From: CAYMLL01 sp964390645
Lineage (GTDB): Bacteria > Planctomycetota > UBA8108
Direction: 5' to 3'
DNA length: 28,120 bases
Assembly: GCA_964390645.1 (NCBI GenBank)
Contig: CAYMLL010000066.1
Span: forward strand, 1 to 28,120
A program made the translations under genes and the position numbers. Below the pieces are notes generated by a model. That model made no database searches and was not told the origin of the DNA. It saw only the letters and a list, made by a program, of their open reading frames with translations. Every line of letters starts with the position of its first letter. Positions within the stretch are counted from its first letter, which is position 1. Below, one piece after another: positions 1 through 7,723 of this stretch.

Positions 1-460
1 CACGCTGCCGAGGGGCTGGACATGCCGCAGACGCGGCAGCACCACGGTCGGCCCGGTGACGAGCGGCAGCGCACCGAAGATAATCGACCGCCTGGCGTCG
101 AGGGCGAGGATCCAGTACGCCGCGGCGCCGACCAGCACCCAGGTCGCGAACCCGCCCGGAACGATCAGGTTGCGGCACCGTGCGCCCGACCTCCTGGAGC
201 CCGGAGACCCCGAGCGTCCCCCCCTCGAAGAGGATGACCGCTACGGCCACCGACGTCAGCGGCAGAAGGCTGTCGCCCAGCAGTTCCCGCGGCTCGATGA
301 AGCCGGTGATCGGGCCCGCGAGGAAGCCGAGGATCAGGAGCAGCAGGATCGACGGCAACCTCAGACGCCACGCAAGCCACTGCCCGCCGATACCGAACCC
401 GACGATGCCCGTGACGCTCTTCAGGAGTTCGTGGCCGGGGTCCTGCACCGGGTTCTCCAC
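1..460 (-). CDS. CPA1-type Na+/H+ (cation/proton) antiporter, N-terminal part, frameshifted, cut by window edge
   Basis: Membrane antiporter exchanging protons for Na+ or K+. Only the N-terminal third is present; the gene runs off the left edge. Reading the minus strand gives GIGGQWLAWRLRLPSI, a hydrophobic helix, then GFLAGPITGFIEPRELLGD and SVAVILFEGG, all typical of the first helices of NhaP/CPA1 exchangers. The frame is then lost near 172-178. In the next frame ATWVLVGAAAYWILAL and LVTGPTVVLPRLRHVQPLGS continue the same family, so one extra base (a C in the minus-strand run GTGCCGC) explains the break. The start is not certain: no ATG is in frame, and GTG at 460 or 448 are the likely starts. 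The frameshift may be a sequencing error or a real lesion. Family assignment is strong; the ion is unknown. Confidence 0.82.
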   Translation of the reverse strand, partial: MENPVQDPGHELLKSVTGIVGFGIGGQWLAWRLRLPSILLLLILGFLAGPITGFIEPRELLGDSLLPLTSVAVAVILFEGGTLGVSGLQEVGRTVPQPDRSGRVRDLGAGRRRGVLDPRPRRQAVDYLRCAAARHRADRGAAASAACPAPRQR

Positions 461-686
461 AGGGGACGAGGGTTCCGGACTGTCGCCAAAGGCACGCAGG
501 ATCGCACGTCGATTCGCCGCGTCCTCGGCCCGGCCTGGCGAATCGCCCGGCGGATCGCCGGGGCGTGGTTTTCCGGGTGCATCACGTCCCCCGGCACCGG
601 ATAATCGCTTCCGGGACTGGAAAATCGCTCCTCGCTGCGGCGGCGGACGGCGACTGACGACGAGGAGACCGACAGGGATCTCGAGG

Positions 687-2798
687 ATGAGACCTGGCAG
701 CGAGCGACCCAATCGACGCCTGCCGAGCCTGCTGGCAGTGGTCACGCTGACCGCGTCGGTGACGCACGCACGCGCCCAGTTCCGCGAGCCGACCCCGGTC
801 CCGACGGACGGCGCGGCAAGCGCCGGTTCCTTCGTGCTCGGCGCCGATCCCTTCGACAACGTCCACGTTGCCTGGGTCGAGAACGAGACCATCCGGCTGC
901 ACTCGTTCCTTCCCGGCGACCGGCACCTGTCCTCGGTCGTCGCCACGAACGCCGCTGAGCCCGACCTGGCGTTCTTCCCGGGCGGGCTCGCGATCGCGTA
1001 TGCGCACGCCGAGGTCACGGACGACGGCGACGAGCCGGGTCGCCCGATGGAGGTCGACGGGCTCCAGCGACGCATCTGCGTATCCTCGAGGGTCGGATCG
1101 ACGATGAACGACCCGGTGGTCGTGACGCCGGACCCGTCGGTGTGTCGCCACCCGCGCGTCGCGCTCGACTCTCGCGGTCGCCCCACCGTCGTCTGGGAAC
1201 TCGACGGTGAGAACGGCGAGCCACGAATTCTCGTCGACGGCCCGGACTTCGGACGCGTGCCCCTGGGTGCGGGGACGCGACCGAGCGTCGGCGTCGACCG
1301 CAACGACCGCGTCCACGTCGCGTTCCTTCGCGCCGGCACAATCCACTACACGACGGACCGGGGCCGACTCGAGCGCGGCGAGTTCCGGCCGGCCGAGCCG
1401 ATCGCGCCCGGGGTCCGAACCCCGCACGGCGCCCCGCAAATCGGACTGCTCGGGGGTGACCTCGTCTACCTGGGATTCGACAGCGCGGGCTCGATTTACC
1501 TCACCGACAACCGCGGCGGCAGCTTCTCGACGCCGCGCATCCTCGACCACGGTGGCGCGACGTCGCTCGACCTCGACGTCACTGCCGGTGGTCTCATCGC
1601 GATGGCGTGGGCGAAGAACGGCGACATTCACCATGTCCTCGGCAACCGCGTATTCCTCCTCGAGCCGAGCGTCGTACTCAGCAGCGACGAGGTCGACGAC
1701 GATCCGCAGATCTCCTCGGACGGCTTCGCCAACGTCCACGTCGCCTTCCGACGCGACGGCCGGATCTTCCTGACCACCGACGCGGGACCGCCGATCGCCC
1801 GCTTCGGCGCGGAACCGGTGCTGGGGGAGGCACCGCTCAACGTCCGGTTCACCGACGAGAGCCTCGGAGACGTCAACGGCCGACACTGGGACTTCGGCGA
1901 CGGCACGACCAGCACCGCACCGAACCCCGGCCACGTCTACGACAGCCCCGGAGAGTACGTCGCCTCGCTGCGCGTCCACGGACCCGGCGGTGCGAGTCGT
2001 CTGGAGGCGCAGGCAACCGTCGTCGTCACCGACCCGTCGAACGAGATGTGGATCTCCGACGTGCGCGCCTTCGTCGGGCAGGACAACGTCTACGTCCCGG
2101 TCCTGGCAACACACGACGAGCCGGCGCAAGGCTTCCAGGTCGCCGCGACCTTCGACCCGACCGTCATCCAGGTTCGCGAGCTCGAGTTCTCGGACACGAA
2201 CCTGCACGGCCTGAGTCCCGAGGTCGCCGAGTTTCAGGTCTCGCACGATCCCGCCGACCCGTACATCATCGCCGGCGTGCTCTTCGACTTCGAGCCACCC
2301 TTCGACCATCGCCACCTCGAACGAGGCGTCGCACAGCGTCTCGTCAACATCGTCATCGACGTACGCCCCGGCGCCGATCCGCAGGGCGAGTCGCGAATTT
2401 CGCTCGTCAACAACCTCGGCCAGCCACCGTTCAACAACGTGCTCACGGTCGACTCCCAGTCGGTGCTACCGAGTCTCGGTCGCGCGGGAACGGTCCATTT
2501 CGAGCCACTCGAGCAGCCCTTCCCGCGCTTCTTCATCCGCGGCGACTCCGACGGAAACGGCGCGGTCAACCTCTCGGACGCGGTCGCGGTGCTGAACTAC
2601 CTCTTCGTCACGGGAGTCGCGCCGGATTGCCTCGACGCCGCCGATGCTGCTGACAACGGTCGCGTCGACATCTCCGACGCGGCCTTCCTCCTCAACTTCC
2701 TGTTCCGGCGCGGAAGCTACCCACTACCGCCCTACCCGTTGCCCGGGCTCGACCCGACCGAGGACGACCAGGACGACTGCGAGCCGGGCAGGGGTTAG
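687..2798 (+). CDS. Secreted protein with beta-propeller-like repeats, PKD domain and C-terminal dockerin-like module
   Basis: A 703-residue exported protein. ATG 687 is preceded by GAGG and gives a basic N-terminus and hydrophobic core ending near ATHARAQ-like residues (about 1-30), a signal peptide. Residues about 40-360 carry repeated short motifs (NVHVAWVEN, RVHVAFLRAG, NVHVAFRRDG), which suggest blades of a beta-propeller. Residues about 366-450 are a PKD domain (WDFGDGTTS, then HVYDSPGEYVASLRV). About 455-600 resembles a cohesin-like beta-sandwich. About 618-680 has two EF-hand-like calcium loops (GDSDGNGAVNLSDAV and AADNGRVDISDAAF) followed by a proline-rich tail ending in DPTEDD and a Cys. 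This dockerin-like ending is common on planctomycete secreted proteins. Probably acts at or outside the cell surface; no catalytic motif is visible and the function is unknown. Confidence 0.9.
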   Translation: MRPGSERPNRRLPSLLAVVTLTASVTHARAQFREPTPVPTDGAASAGSFVLGADPFDNVHVAWVENETIRLHSFLPGDRHLSSVVATNAAEPDLAFFPGGLAIAYAHAEVTDDGDEPGRPMEVDGLQRRICVSSRVGSTMNDPVVVTPDPSVCRHPRVALDSRGRPTVVWELDGENGEPRILVDGPDFGRVPLGAGTRPSVGVDRNDRVHVAFLRAGTIHYTTDRGRLERGEFRPAEPIAPGVRTPHGAPQIGLLGGDLVYLGFDSAGSIYLTDNRGGSFSTPRILDHGGATSLDLDVTAGGLIAMAWAKNGDIHHVLGNRVFLLEPSVVLSSDEVDDDPQISSDGFANVHVAFRRDGRIFLTTDAGPPIARFGAEPVLGEAPLNVRFTDESLGDVNGRHWDFGDGTTSTAPNPGHVYDSPGEYVASLRVHGPGGASRLEAQATVVVTDPSNEMWISDVRAFVGQDNVYVPVLATHDEPAQGFQVAATFDPTVIQVRELEFSDTNLHGLSPEVAEFQVSHDPADPYIIAGVLFDFEPPFDHRHLERGVAQRLVNIVIDVRPGADPQGESRISLVNNLGQPPFNNVLTVDSQSVLPSLGRAGTVHFEPLEQPFPRFFIRGDSDGNGAVNLSDAVAVLNYLFVTGVAPDCLDAADAADNGRVDISDAAFLLNFLFRRGSYPLPPYPLPGLDPTEDDQDDCEPGRG

Positions 2799-2867
2799 AT
2801 CGCGGTCACCCCGAGCCCTCCTCGCCCGCGGAAGACGTTCGGATCACCCGAGGAAGATACCCGTCCG

Positions 2868-3854
2868 TCAGATCGCGATGCGCCCCCGCTTCTCGCCGCC
2901 GAGGCGAGCGAAGAGATCGCGGCGGGTTTTCTCGGTACGCTCGAGCTTGCGATGCAGCGTGTCTCGCTTCTTCCTCATGTCGGCGAGCCGTTTGCGGCTG
3001 TCGGTGATGGTGCCCTCGACGACGTCGAGGGTCCGTCCGAGACGCCCGTCGAGGAAGATGTCCTCGAAGAGAGCGTCGAGGAAGCTGGTGAGGATCGGCT
3101 CGAACTTGTCGATCTCGAACTTCAGGTTGACGACGCAGACAAGCTCCTTCTGGGCGAGCTTCAGGTTACGATTGGAGCCGTCGATCATCTCCTTGGCCCG
3201 CCCGATCTGGGAGTGGCGAAAGATGTTGCCGACGAAGCCGCTCTCTACCCAGTTCTCGATGTCGAAGCTGCTCTTCGCGGTGACCAGGAAGTTGCGGGCG
3301 CTCTCGATGTAGTCGACGTTGTGCTGCAGGAAGTGCAGCGACTCCTCGACGTTGATCGCGTCCTCGGTCAGCGAGTTCCACAGACCCTCGATCTTCTTGA
3401 AGTCATCGCTGAGCTTGCGCACTCGGGAGGAATGAACCGGCGCGACCTTGCGCAGCGCCTGGCGCTTCTCCTCCTGGAGGACGTCCCGCTTGCGGGTAAA
3501 ATCGTTGAAGGCCTGGAACTTCGCCGCGATGTCCTCCTTCTCACGAGCCAGGATCTCGCGCTCCTCGCGCACCATCTCGACGACGCCTGCGGCGATGAAG
3601 TCGTCCTTCGCCCGGTGAAAGAAGGTCCCCGGCTCCTGGTTGCGCTGGCGCTCGGCGGCGACCTGGCTACCGATCTTCTCGTACGGCAGCTCGACGAGTC
3701 CGGCATCGAAGCCCTCGTACAGCTTGACGAAGCGGGCCAGCACCTCGAGATCCGCCTCGAGAAACGCCACCTGACGACGCAGGCGACGCTCCTTCTCGAG
3801 CTTGATCTCGCAGTAGCCCATCTCCTTCTCGATCTTCTCCAGTTTGCGGACCAT
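2868..3854 (-). CDS. Coiled-coil protein of unknown function
   Basis: A 328-residue, highly charged protein with no signal peptide or membrane helix, so probably cytosolic. ATG 3854 is chosen over longer alternatives because GGGAGGAG lies 6 bases upstream. Heptad-like Leu/Lys/Glu-rich helices occupy about 1-50 (KLEKIEKEMGYCEIKLEKE), 85-130 (EREILAREKEDIAAKF) and the last 60 residues (SRKRLADMRKKRDTLHRKLE). A more globular middle lies around 150-270. The C-terminus is basic. It converges with the dockerin-like gene (69 bases between stops). I do not recognise the family. A structural or scaffold role is only a guess from composition. Confidence 0.85.
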   Translation of the reverse strand: MVRKLEKIEKEMGYCEIKLEKERRLRRQVAFLEADLEVLARFVKLYEGFDAGLVELPYEKIGSQVAAERQRNQEPGTFFHRAKDDFIAAGVVEMVREEREILAREKEDIAAKFQAFNDFTRKRDVLQEEKRQALRKVAPVHSSRVRKLSDDFKKIEGLWNSLTEDAINVEESLHFLQHNVDYIESARNFLVTAKSSFDIENWVESGFVGNIFRHSQIGRAKEMIDGSNRNLKLAQKELVCVVNLKFEIDKFEPILTSFLDALFEDIFLDGRLGRTLDVVEGTITDSRKRLADMRKKRDTLHRKLERTEKTRRDLFARLGGEKRGRIAI

Positions 3855-3961
3855 GCGACTCCTCCCGGCCAGGTCCCCACCGGCTCGCGCTCTCCCATGG
3901 AAGCGACAAGCCCGCGCTCCTGACTCTGAACTTGCTTGTTCCAGCGATCGCTTCACCGTCC

Positions 3962-3995
3962 CCGAAGCCTCACCGCCTCCGAAGCCTCACCGCCT
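3962..3995. repeat. 17-bp direct repeat, two copies plus a partial third
   Basis: CCGAAGCCTCACCGCCT occurs at 3962-3978 and 3979-3995, followed by the partial copy CCGAAG. It lies upstream of the coiled-coil gene and in no gene. No function is evident. Confidence 0.8.
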
Positions 3996-4322
3996 CCGAA
4001 GAACGGCAGACGACTCGGCAACGGTCGCGCCGCCATCCCGGTGGGATTCGTCCCGAAATCCTCGGGTCCGTCCCTCGATGACCACGACCCGAAGTCGAGT
4101 TTCTCGCGCGGAAGAGTCGCACCGACACGACCAGCGGGCAAGACACTCCCCGGCCGGGATCACCTCGCCTCGAGCCACCCGTGCCAGGATCCTCGAGGAC
4201 CTCTCGGGTAGCCCTGCGTCGACATCCGCGACAGCCTTCCTTGCGACCGACTACAAGTCTACTGCCTCGCCTCGGGCCTCGCAGAGAATTCGGCCGACGT
4301 TAGGGTGACGCCCCGAGATTAT

Positions 4323-4353
4323 CTGCAAGTCAATCCAGGAAGGTCACTTGCAG
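4323..4353. promoter_or_regulatory. Inverted repeat, candidate operator upstream of 4549 gene
   Basis: A perfect 8-bp inverted repeat, CTGCAAGT and ACTTGCAG, separated by 15 bases, in the most AT-rich part of a long intergenic stretch. TACAAT at 4384-4389 could be a -10 element, but no well-placed -35 is visible. Operator status is inferred from position and symmetry only. Confidence 0.3.
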
Positions 4354-4548
4354 TTTCATTCGGACGCCATGTCGAGGTGCGGCTACAATTACTTACACGA
4401 AACCGGGTATTTGTACGGGGGGTCGAGGTGACGCGCCCGCACCTCGTGTCGATCCCTCGAGACGCTCGAACGACGCGGGTCATTCGAAGAGAATCCTCGC
4501 AGTCGGCAATCCGCGGCCGCCCCTGGTCTCCCGGAGCCTTCCACACCC

Positions 4549-5495
4549 GTGACCGTCCTCATCGCAGCCCTGCTGTCGACGCCCTGCCTCGCCGTCGCGC
4601 TCGCGGCGCAGTCGAGCCCCGACCCGGGGGATGACCCGAAGGTCTCGACGCCAACGTCACCTTCGACGTCCCCCTCACCCTCGACGTCGCCCTCACCCTC
4701 GACGCTGCCGTGGAAGCTGGGACGCAGCTACAAGTACGTCTGGCTGCGCAAGAAGGAGAAGATCGGCGAAACGACCTTCCGCTGGCGACGGGACACCCGC
4801 GACGGGGCCCAGCGACCTGACGCCCCGGGTGATGCCGGGAATCACGCCGGGTACGTTCTGTCCTCGCGCCGGCGTCTCGAGACCGACGGCAAGGTCGAGG
4901 AGTCCGAAGGCACCTTGCGACTGCTCGCGAACGGCCGTCCCCTGGTGTTTCGCGAGGAGACGTCGTACCGCATGGCGGCGACCGGGAACTTCCGAGGACG
5001 CCAGGAGCTGAAGGTCAGCTTCCAGAGCGCGAAGGCGACGGTCAGCTACGTCACCAACCGTAACTTCGAGGACCCGTCGAGTCACTCCGTACCGCTGGCG
5101 AAAAAGGGCCCCACCTACCTCTTCTCGACCTACGGTATCGAGCAGTGGAACCTCTTCACGCTCGACCTCGCTCGGGCGAAGACCACGACGATCGAGGTCG
5201 TCTACCCCGAGTTCGCCCGGCGGCTACGGCTCGAGCTNNNNNNNNNNGTGGGGCTAAGACCACGAGCCGGGTGGTGGTCTCCCCCGTGTGCCCCGGGGGG
5301 CTCGGGCGCGCGCGCCCCCCGGCCAGGGGCACCGAGCGCCTGGACATCGGTGACCGCCACCTCAACACGACGCGCTACGACTTCCGCGTCAAGCAGTGGA
5401 AGTGGAGCGGCAGCATCTGGATCGACGCCAGAGGGCGCATGCTGCGCTACAAGTCGGCCGACCTCTCCCTGCAGCTGACCGCGGTCCCGGAGTGA
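4549..5495 (+). CDS. Exported protein of unknown function, interrupted by an assembly gap
   Basis: Starts at GTG 4549, the only ATG/GTG after the in-frame stop at 4429. The N-terminus is hydrophobic (TVLIAALLSTPCLAVALAAQ), a probable signal peptide with an unusually uncharged start. It is followed by a low-complexity Ser/Pro/Thr linker made of repeated SPSPST units (about residues 36-53). The mature part (YKYVWLRKKEKIGETTFRW) and the end (RYDFRVKQWKWSGSIWID) are beta-rich, recalling periplasmic DUF3108- or LolA-like folds, but this is weak. The frame before the N-run and the frame that reaches the stop at 5493-5495 differ only because 5248-5314 is a degraded second copy of 5171-5237; removing that duplicate restores one frame. 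The true protein is probably shorter by about 25 residues than the scaffold implies. Confidence 0.75.
5238..5247. other. Assembly gap (10 N) with overlapping flanks
   Basis: The 67 bases after the gap (5248-5314) align without indels to the 67 bases before it (5171-5237). I count about 45 matches over the 65 positions compared. Most differences place G or C on the right-hand copy. The flanks therefore represent the same locus and the gap is probably false. Confidence 0.85.
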
Positions 5496-5558
5496 CGGCC
5501 CCCCAGGGGCGGTCGATCCGGCACCGCAGTGATCAGCCCCCACCCGACCTCCGCGCTG

Positions 5559-5618
5559 CCCGAAGCCCGACGGCGTTTCCCGAAACCCGACGGTATCTCC
5601 GGAAGCCCCGAGGCGAGC
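5559..5618. repeat. 20-bp direct repeat, about three diverging copies
   Basis: Copies at 5559-5578 (CCCGAAGCCCGACGGCGTTT), 5579-5598 and a weaker one at 5599-5618. They lie between the convergent ends of the 4549-5495 and 5698-7335 genes. No function is evident. Confidence 0.6.
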
Positions 5619-5697
5619 TTCACGGCGTCCGTCCCCGAGCGGGGCTCGGCGCACGAAAACGCTCGATCTCGCGTGCGGAGCACATCTTCGACGCGAG

Positions 5698-7335
5698 TTA
5701 ATCCACCTCGAGGTCGGTGAAGCGCTCCAGACTTTCGAACTGCTCGTCAACGACGCGGCGCAGCAGCATCAGGTCGTTCTCCCCCCGCTCGTCGAAGTAG
5801 AAGTCGTTGGTGTGCGCCGGCAGCCCGAACTGCGGATAGACGACGAAGAGCGAGTAAACGCGGCTCATCTGCAGAATCGCGCCGAGCAGCTGCTCGGCAC
5901 GGTCGAAGGCCTCGCGGTACTTGCCCGTGCCCCGCCGACGATGCTGCTCGAGGTAGCCCGCAAGCGCGGGCCGCCATCGATCGTCGAGGAAGGCGCGCCA
6001 CTCCTTCACGTCGAGGAGCCCCTCGTCATCGATGAGGCTCTCGTGGAACCAACCTGCGAGCGCCTCGCGCCGTGCCGCCAGCAGCGAGGGATCCCAGCCT
6101 TTCCCGAGAGTCTTGACCTCGGTGACACGCGACTCGAGCCCGTCGTGAAAGCGGTGCGCCTGCGCGAGCAGGCCGCGAAAGTAGCTCTCGGTCTCCCGGT
6201 CCTCCTCGCTGCTGTCGAGCTCCTCGCCGAGAAAGACCTCGCGCGTCACCACGACCTCGCCGAGCTCGCGGTAGTCGATGTCCGGATGCAGCTTCGACCA
6301 CGACAGCACGACATCCGGGTCCTCGAGAACCGAATTAAAGCTGGCGCCGACCTCGAACTCGCCGGAATAGGTGCGCACCTCGGGTGGGACGATAACCACT
6401 CCCCGCCAGCGGCCCCCCGCGACCACGGCCGCGTCGAGACCGGCAGCGACCGGGTAGGAGTCGAACTTCAGGCTCGAGAAGATGTTCGCGAGGTCAGGGA
6501 GATTCGTGCGCCCGCTGAAGTGGGCGCGTCCACCGAGCCCCCAGTCCTCCCAGAGGATCGCGTCGTGGAGGATGACGTAGCCGTCGGCTCCGCGGGGGGG
6601 CCCCCGGGGGGCCCCCCCCCCCGGGCCCCCCCGGGCCGGGGTCGCCNNNNNNNNNNCCCCCCCGCCCCCCCCGAGGGCCGCGGGGGGGCGGGGGCCGCCG
6701 CCGCCGCCCCCGCGGGGCGCCGGCGGGGGCGCCGCCGACCCGGCGCCACGAGGCACGTAGATCGACCAGCGAATCCGCTGTGGCCGGGGTGGCACGTACC
6801 CGGCGTACAGGAGTCCCGAACCGTCCTGCGCGGACCCGGGATCCAGGTCGCCGGTGACCGCGCCCTCGAAACGCAGAATCTCCCGCTCGGACTCGCCGTC
6901 CCTGACGACGACGCCGACGGTTCCGGCCCGTGGGCGCAGAGCAGCCGCCAGGCGAAAGCGCCCCGCTTCGTCCACCGGTACGGTCTCCCCGCCGAGACGC
7001 ACCTGGACACCGGTCAAGGGCCCCCCGTCCGCGTTGAAGATCCGGCCGGTGATCGGAACGGCGCGCCGCTGCACCGGCCGGGGCTCCGACTCCTCCTCGA
7101 AGACCATCGGCGCAGGCTCGGCGATGTCATGGATCATCTTCACCTTCACCCTCTGGCGTCCGACGCCCAGATCGTCGGCCAGGTAGTAGATGAAGATGCC
7201 GAACGGGATCAGCAGAGCCACGAGCGCGTAACCGAGCGTCCGTCGAGTCTTGTTCTTGCTCAAGCGCAGCACTCCGTCCACCCGGGCGGCCCTTCCGGGG
7301 CGGCCCTTCCGAGTCAGCCCGTCCTGAACGCTCAT
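5698..7335 (-). CDS. Single-pass membrane protein with carboxypeptidase-regulatory-like domain, interrupted by a gap
   Basis: ATG 7335 opens a protein of about 545 residues. A basic N-terminus (RLSKNKTRRTLG) precedes one transmembrane helix (YALVALLIPFGIFIYYLA, about residues 36-53), giving an N-in, C-out membrane protein. Around 90-140, ITGRIFNADGGPLTGVQVRL resembles a carboxypeptidase-regulatory-like (CarboxypepD_reg) beta-sandwich. After the low-quality stretch, repeated beta-like segments (GYVILHDAILWED; GRWRGVVIVPPEVRTYSGEF) are followed by a helical C-terminal half with many acidic residues. The middle, around 6593-6745, is nearly pure G/C and translates to Gly/Pro/Ala noise around 10 N, so residues about 195-245 should not be trusted. 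The function is unknown. Confidence 0.8.
   Translation of the reverse strand: MSVQDGLTRKGRPGRAARVDGVLRLSKNKTRRTLGYALVALLIPFGIFIYYLADDLGVGRQRVKVKMIHDIAEPAPMVFEEESEPRPVQRRAVPITGRIFNADGGPLTGVQVRLGGETVPVDEAGRFRLAAALRPRAGTVGVVVRDGESEREILRFEGAVTGDLDPGSAQDGSGLLYAGYVPPRPQRIRWSIYVPRGAGSAAPPPAPRGGGGGGPRPPAALGGGGGXXXXATPARGGPGGGAPRGPPRGADGYVILHDAILWEDWGLGGRAHFSGRTNLPDLANIFSSLKFDSYPVAAGLDAAVVAGGRWRGVVIVPPEVRTYSGEFEVGASFNSVLEDPDVVLSWSKLHPDIDYRELGEVVVTREVFLGEELDSSEEDRETESYFRGLLAQAHRFHDGLESRVTEVKTLGKGWDPSLLAARREALAGWFHESLIDDEGLLDVKEWRAFLDDRWRPALAGYLEQHRRRGTGKYREAFDRAEQLLGAILQMSRVYSLFVVYPQFGLPAHTNDFYFDERGENDLMLLRRVVDEQFESLERFTDLEVD
6647..6656. other. Assembly gap (10 N) in homopolymeric G/C sequence
   Basis: Flanks at about 6593-6646 and 6657-6745 consist of long C and G runs unlike the rest of the gene. 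They look like low-quality read ends. The gap size is a placeholder. Confidence 0.85.
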
Positions 7336-7336
7336 G

Positions 7337-7492
7337 CTACCACCGCAACGGCGCGTCAGGAAAGCGGTCGGCGCCCTCCCGGAAGAGGACGATCTCGAGC
7401 CCCTCCGCGTTGCGCGGGATTCCGCCGCGAGGACGACCGGCGTACAATGCCGTCCTGGTCTGCGGCGCCCGGTCTGCCCGCTTTGTCGTCAC
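7337..7492 (-). CDS. Possible small protein, 51 residues
   Basis: GTG 7492 to TAG 7337-7339. It ends with GLEIVLFREGADRFPDAPLRW one base before the ATG of the 5698-7335 gene. Its GTG overlaps the stop of the preceding short frame (GTGA), the spacing seen in translationally coupled operons. About 80 percent of third codon positions are G or C, as in real genes here. Nothing is recognisable. It may instead be the second half of one gene broken by a frameshift together with 7489-7656. Confidence 0.3.
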   Translation of the reverse strand: MTTKRADRAPQTRTALYAGRPRGGIPRNAEGLEIVLFREGADRFPDAPLRW

Positions 7493-7656
7493 CGAGCCCA
7501 GCAGAATGCGGCTCCGAGGTCTCGCGAGCCCTCCACGAGCCGCAGGACCGACGGGCGGCCGATCGTGACGCAGACGTCGAGGCTTTCATGGTCGCGCAGA
7601 ACCACGGAACGCTCCGGAACCGGCGTGAAGGTGTCGCGAGAGCGCGCCCGCTTCAC
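7489..7656 (-). CDS. Possible small protein, about 55 residues, coupled to the next
   Basis: GTG 7656 is one possible start; the frame is open further upstream to 7725. The product includes PERSVVLRDHESLDVC and GRPSVLRLVEGS, which read like protein rather than random sequence. It ends at TGA 7489-7491, overlapping the GTG of the next frame by 4 bases. Its 5' side lies against the divergent deacetylase gene. No family recognised. Confidence 0.25.
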   Translation of the reverse strand: MKRARSRDTFTPVPERSVVLRDHESLDVCVTIGRPSVLRLVEGSRDLGAAFCWAR

Positions 7657-7723
7657 CGACGGCGTCGGCGTCGGCGACCAGGACTGGCGAATGACCGACG
7701 ATGGCGCGAGAGCCGGTGAGACC

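Larger units (their letters stand above)
3855..4548. other. Intergenic region without a convincing gene
   Basis: About 690 bases. Open frames here show no family resemblance and poor codon bias. The region holds two copies of a 17-bp direct repeat (3962-3995) and a relatively AT-rich stretch at 4311-4425. That stretch has an inverted repeat (CTGCAAGT at 4323-4330, ACTTGCAG at 4346-4353) and a -10-like TACAAT at 4384-4389. These could be control elements for the gene beginning at 4549. Confidence 0.5.

Noticed and set aside
582..2315. Long minus-strand open frame opposite the PKD/dockerin-like gene
   Set aside because: High GC keeps antisense frames open; the plus strand has recognisable domains and the minus product has none.
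3844..4308. Plus-strand frame of 154 codons in the intergenic stretch
   Set aside because: It starts within the coiled-coil gene's ribosome site region, is made of Arg/Pro/Ser-rich random-like sequence and crosses a tandem repeat.
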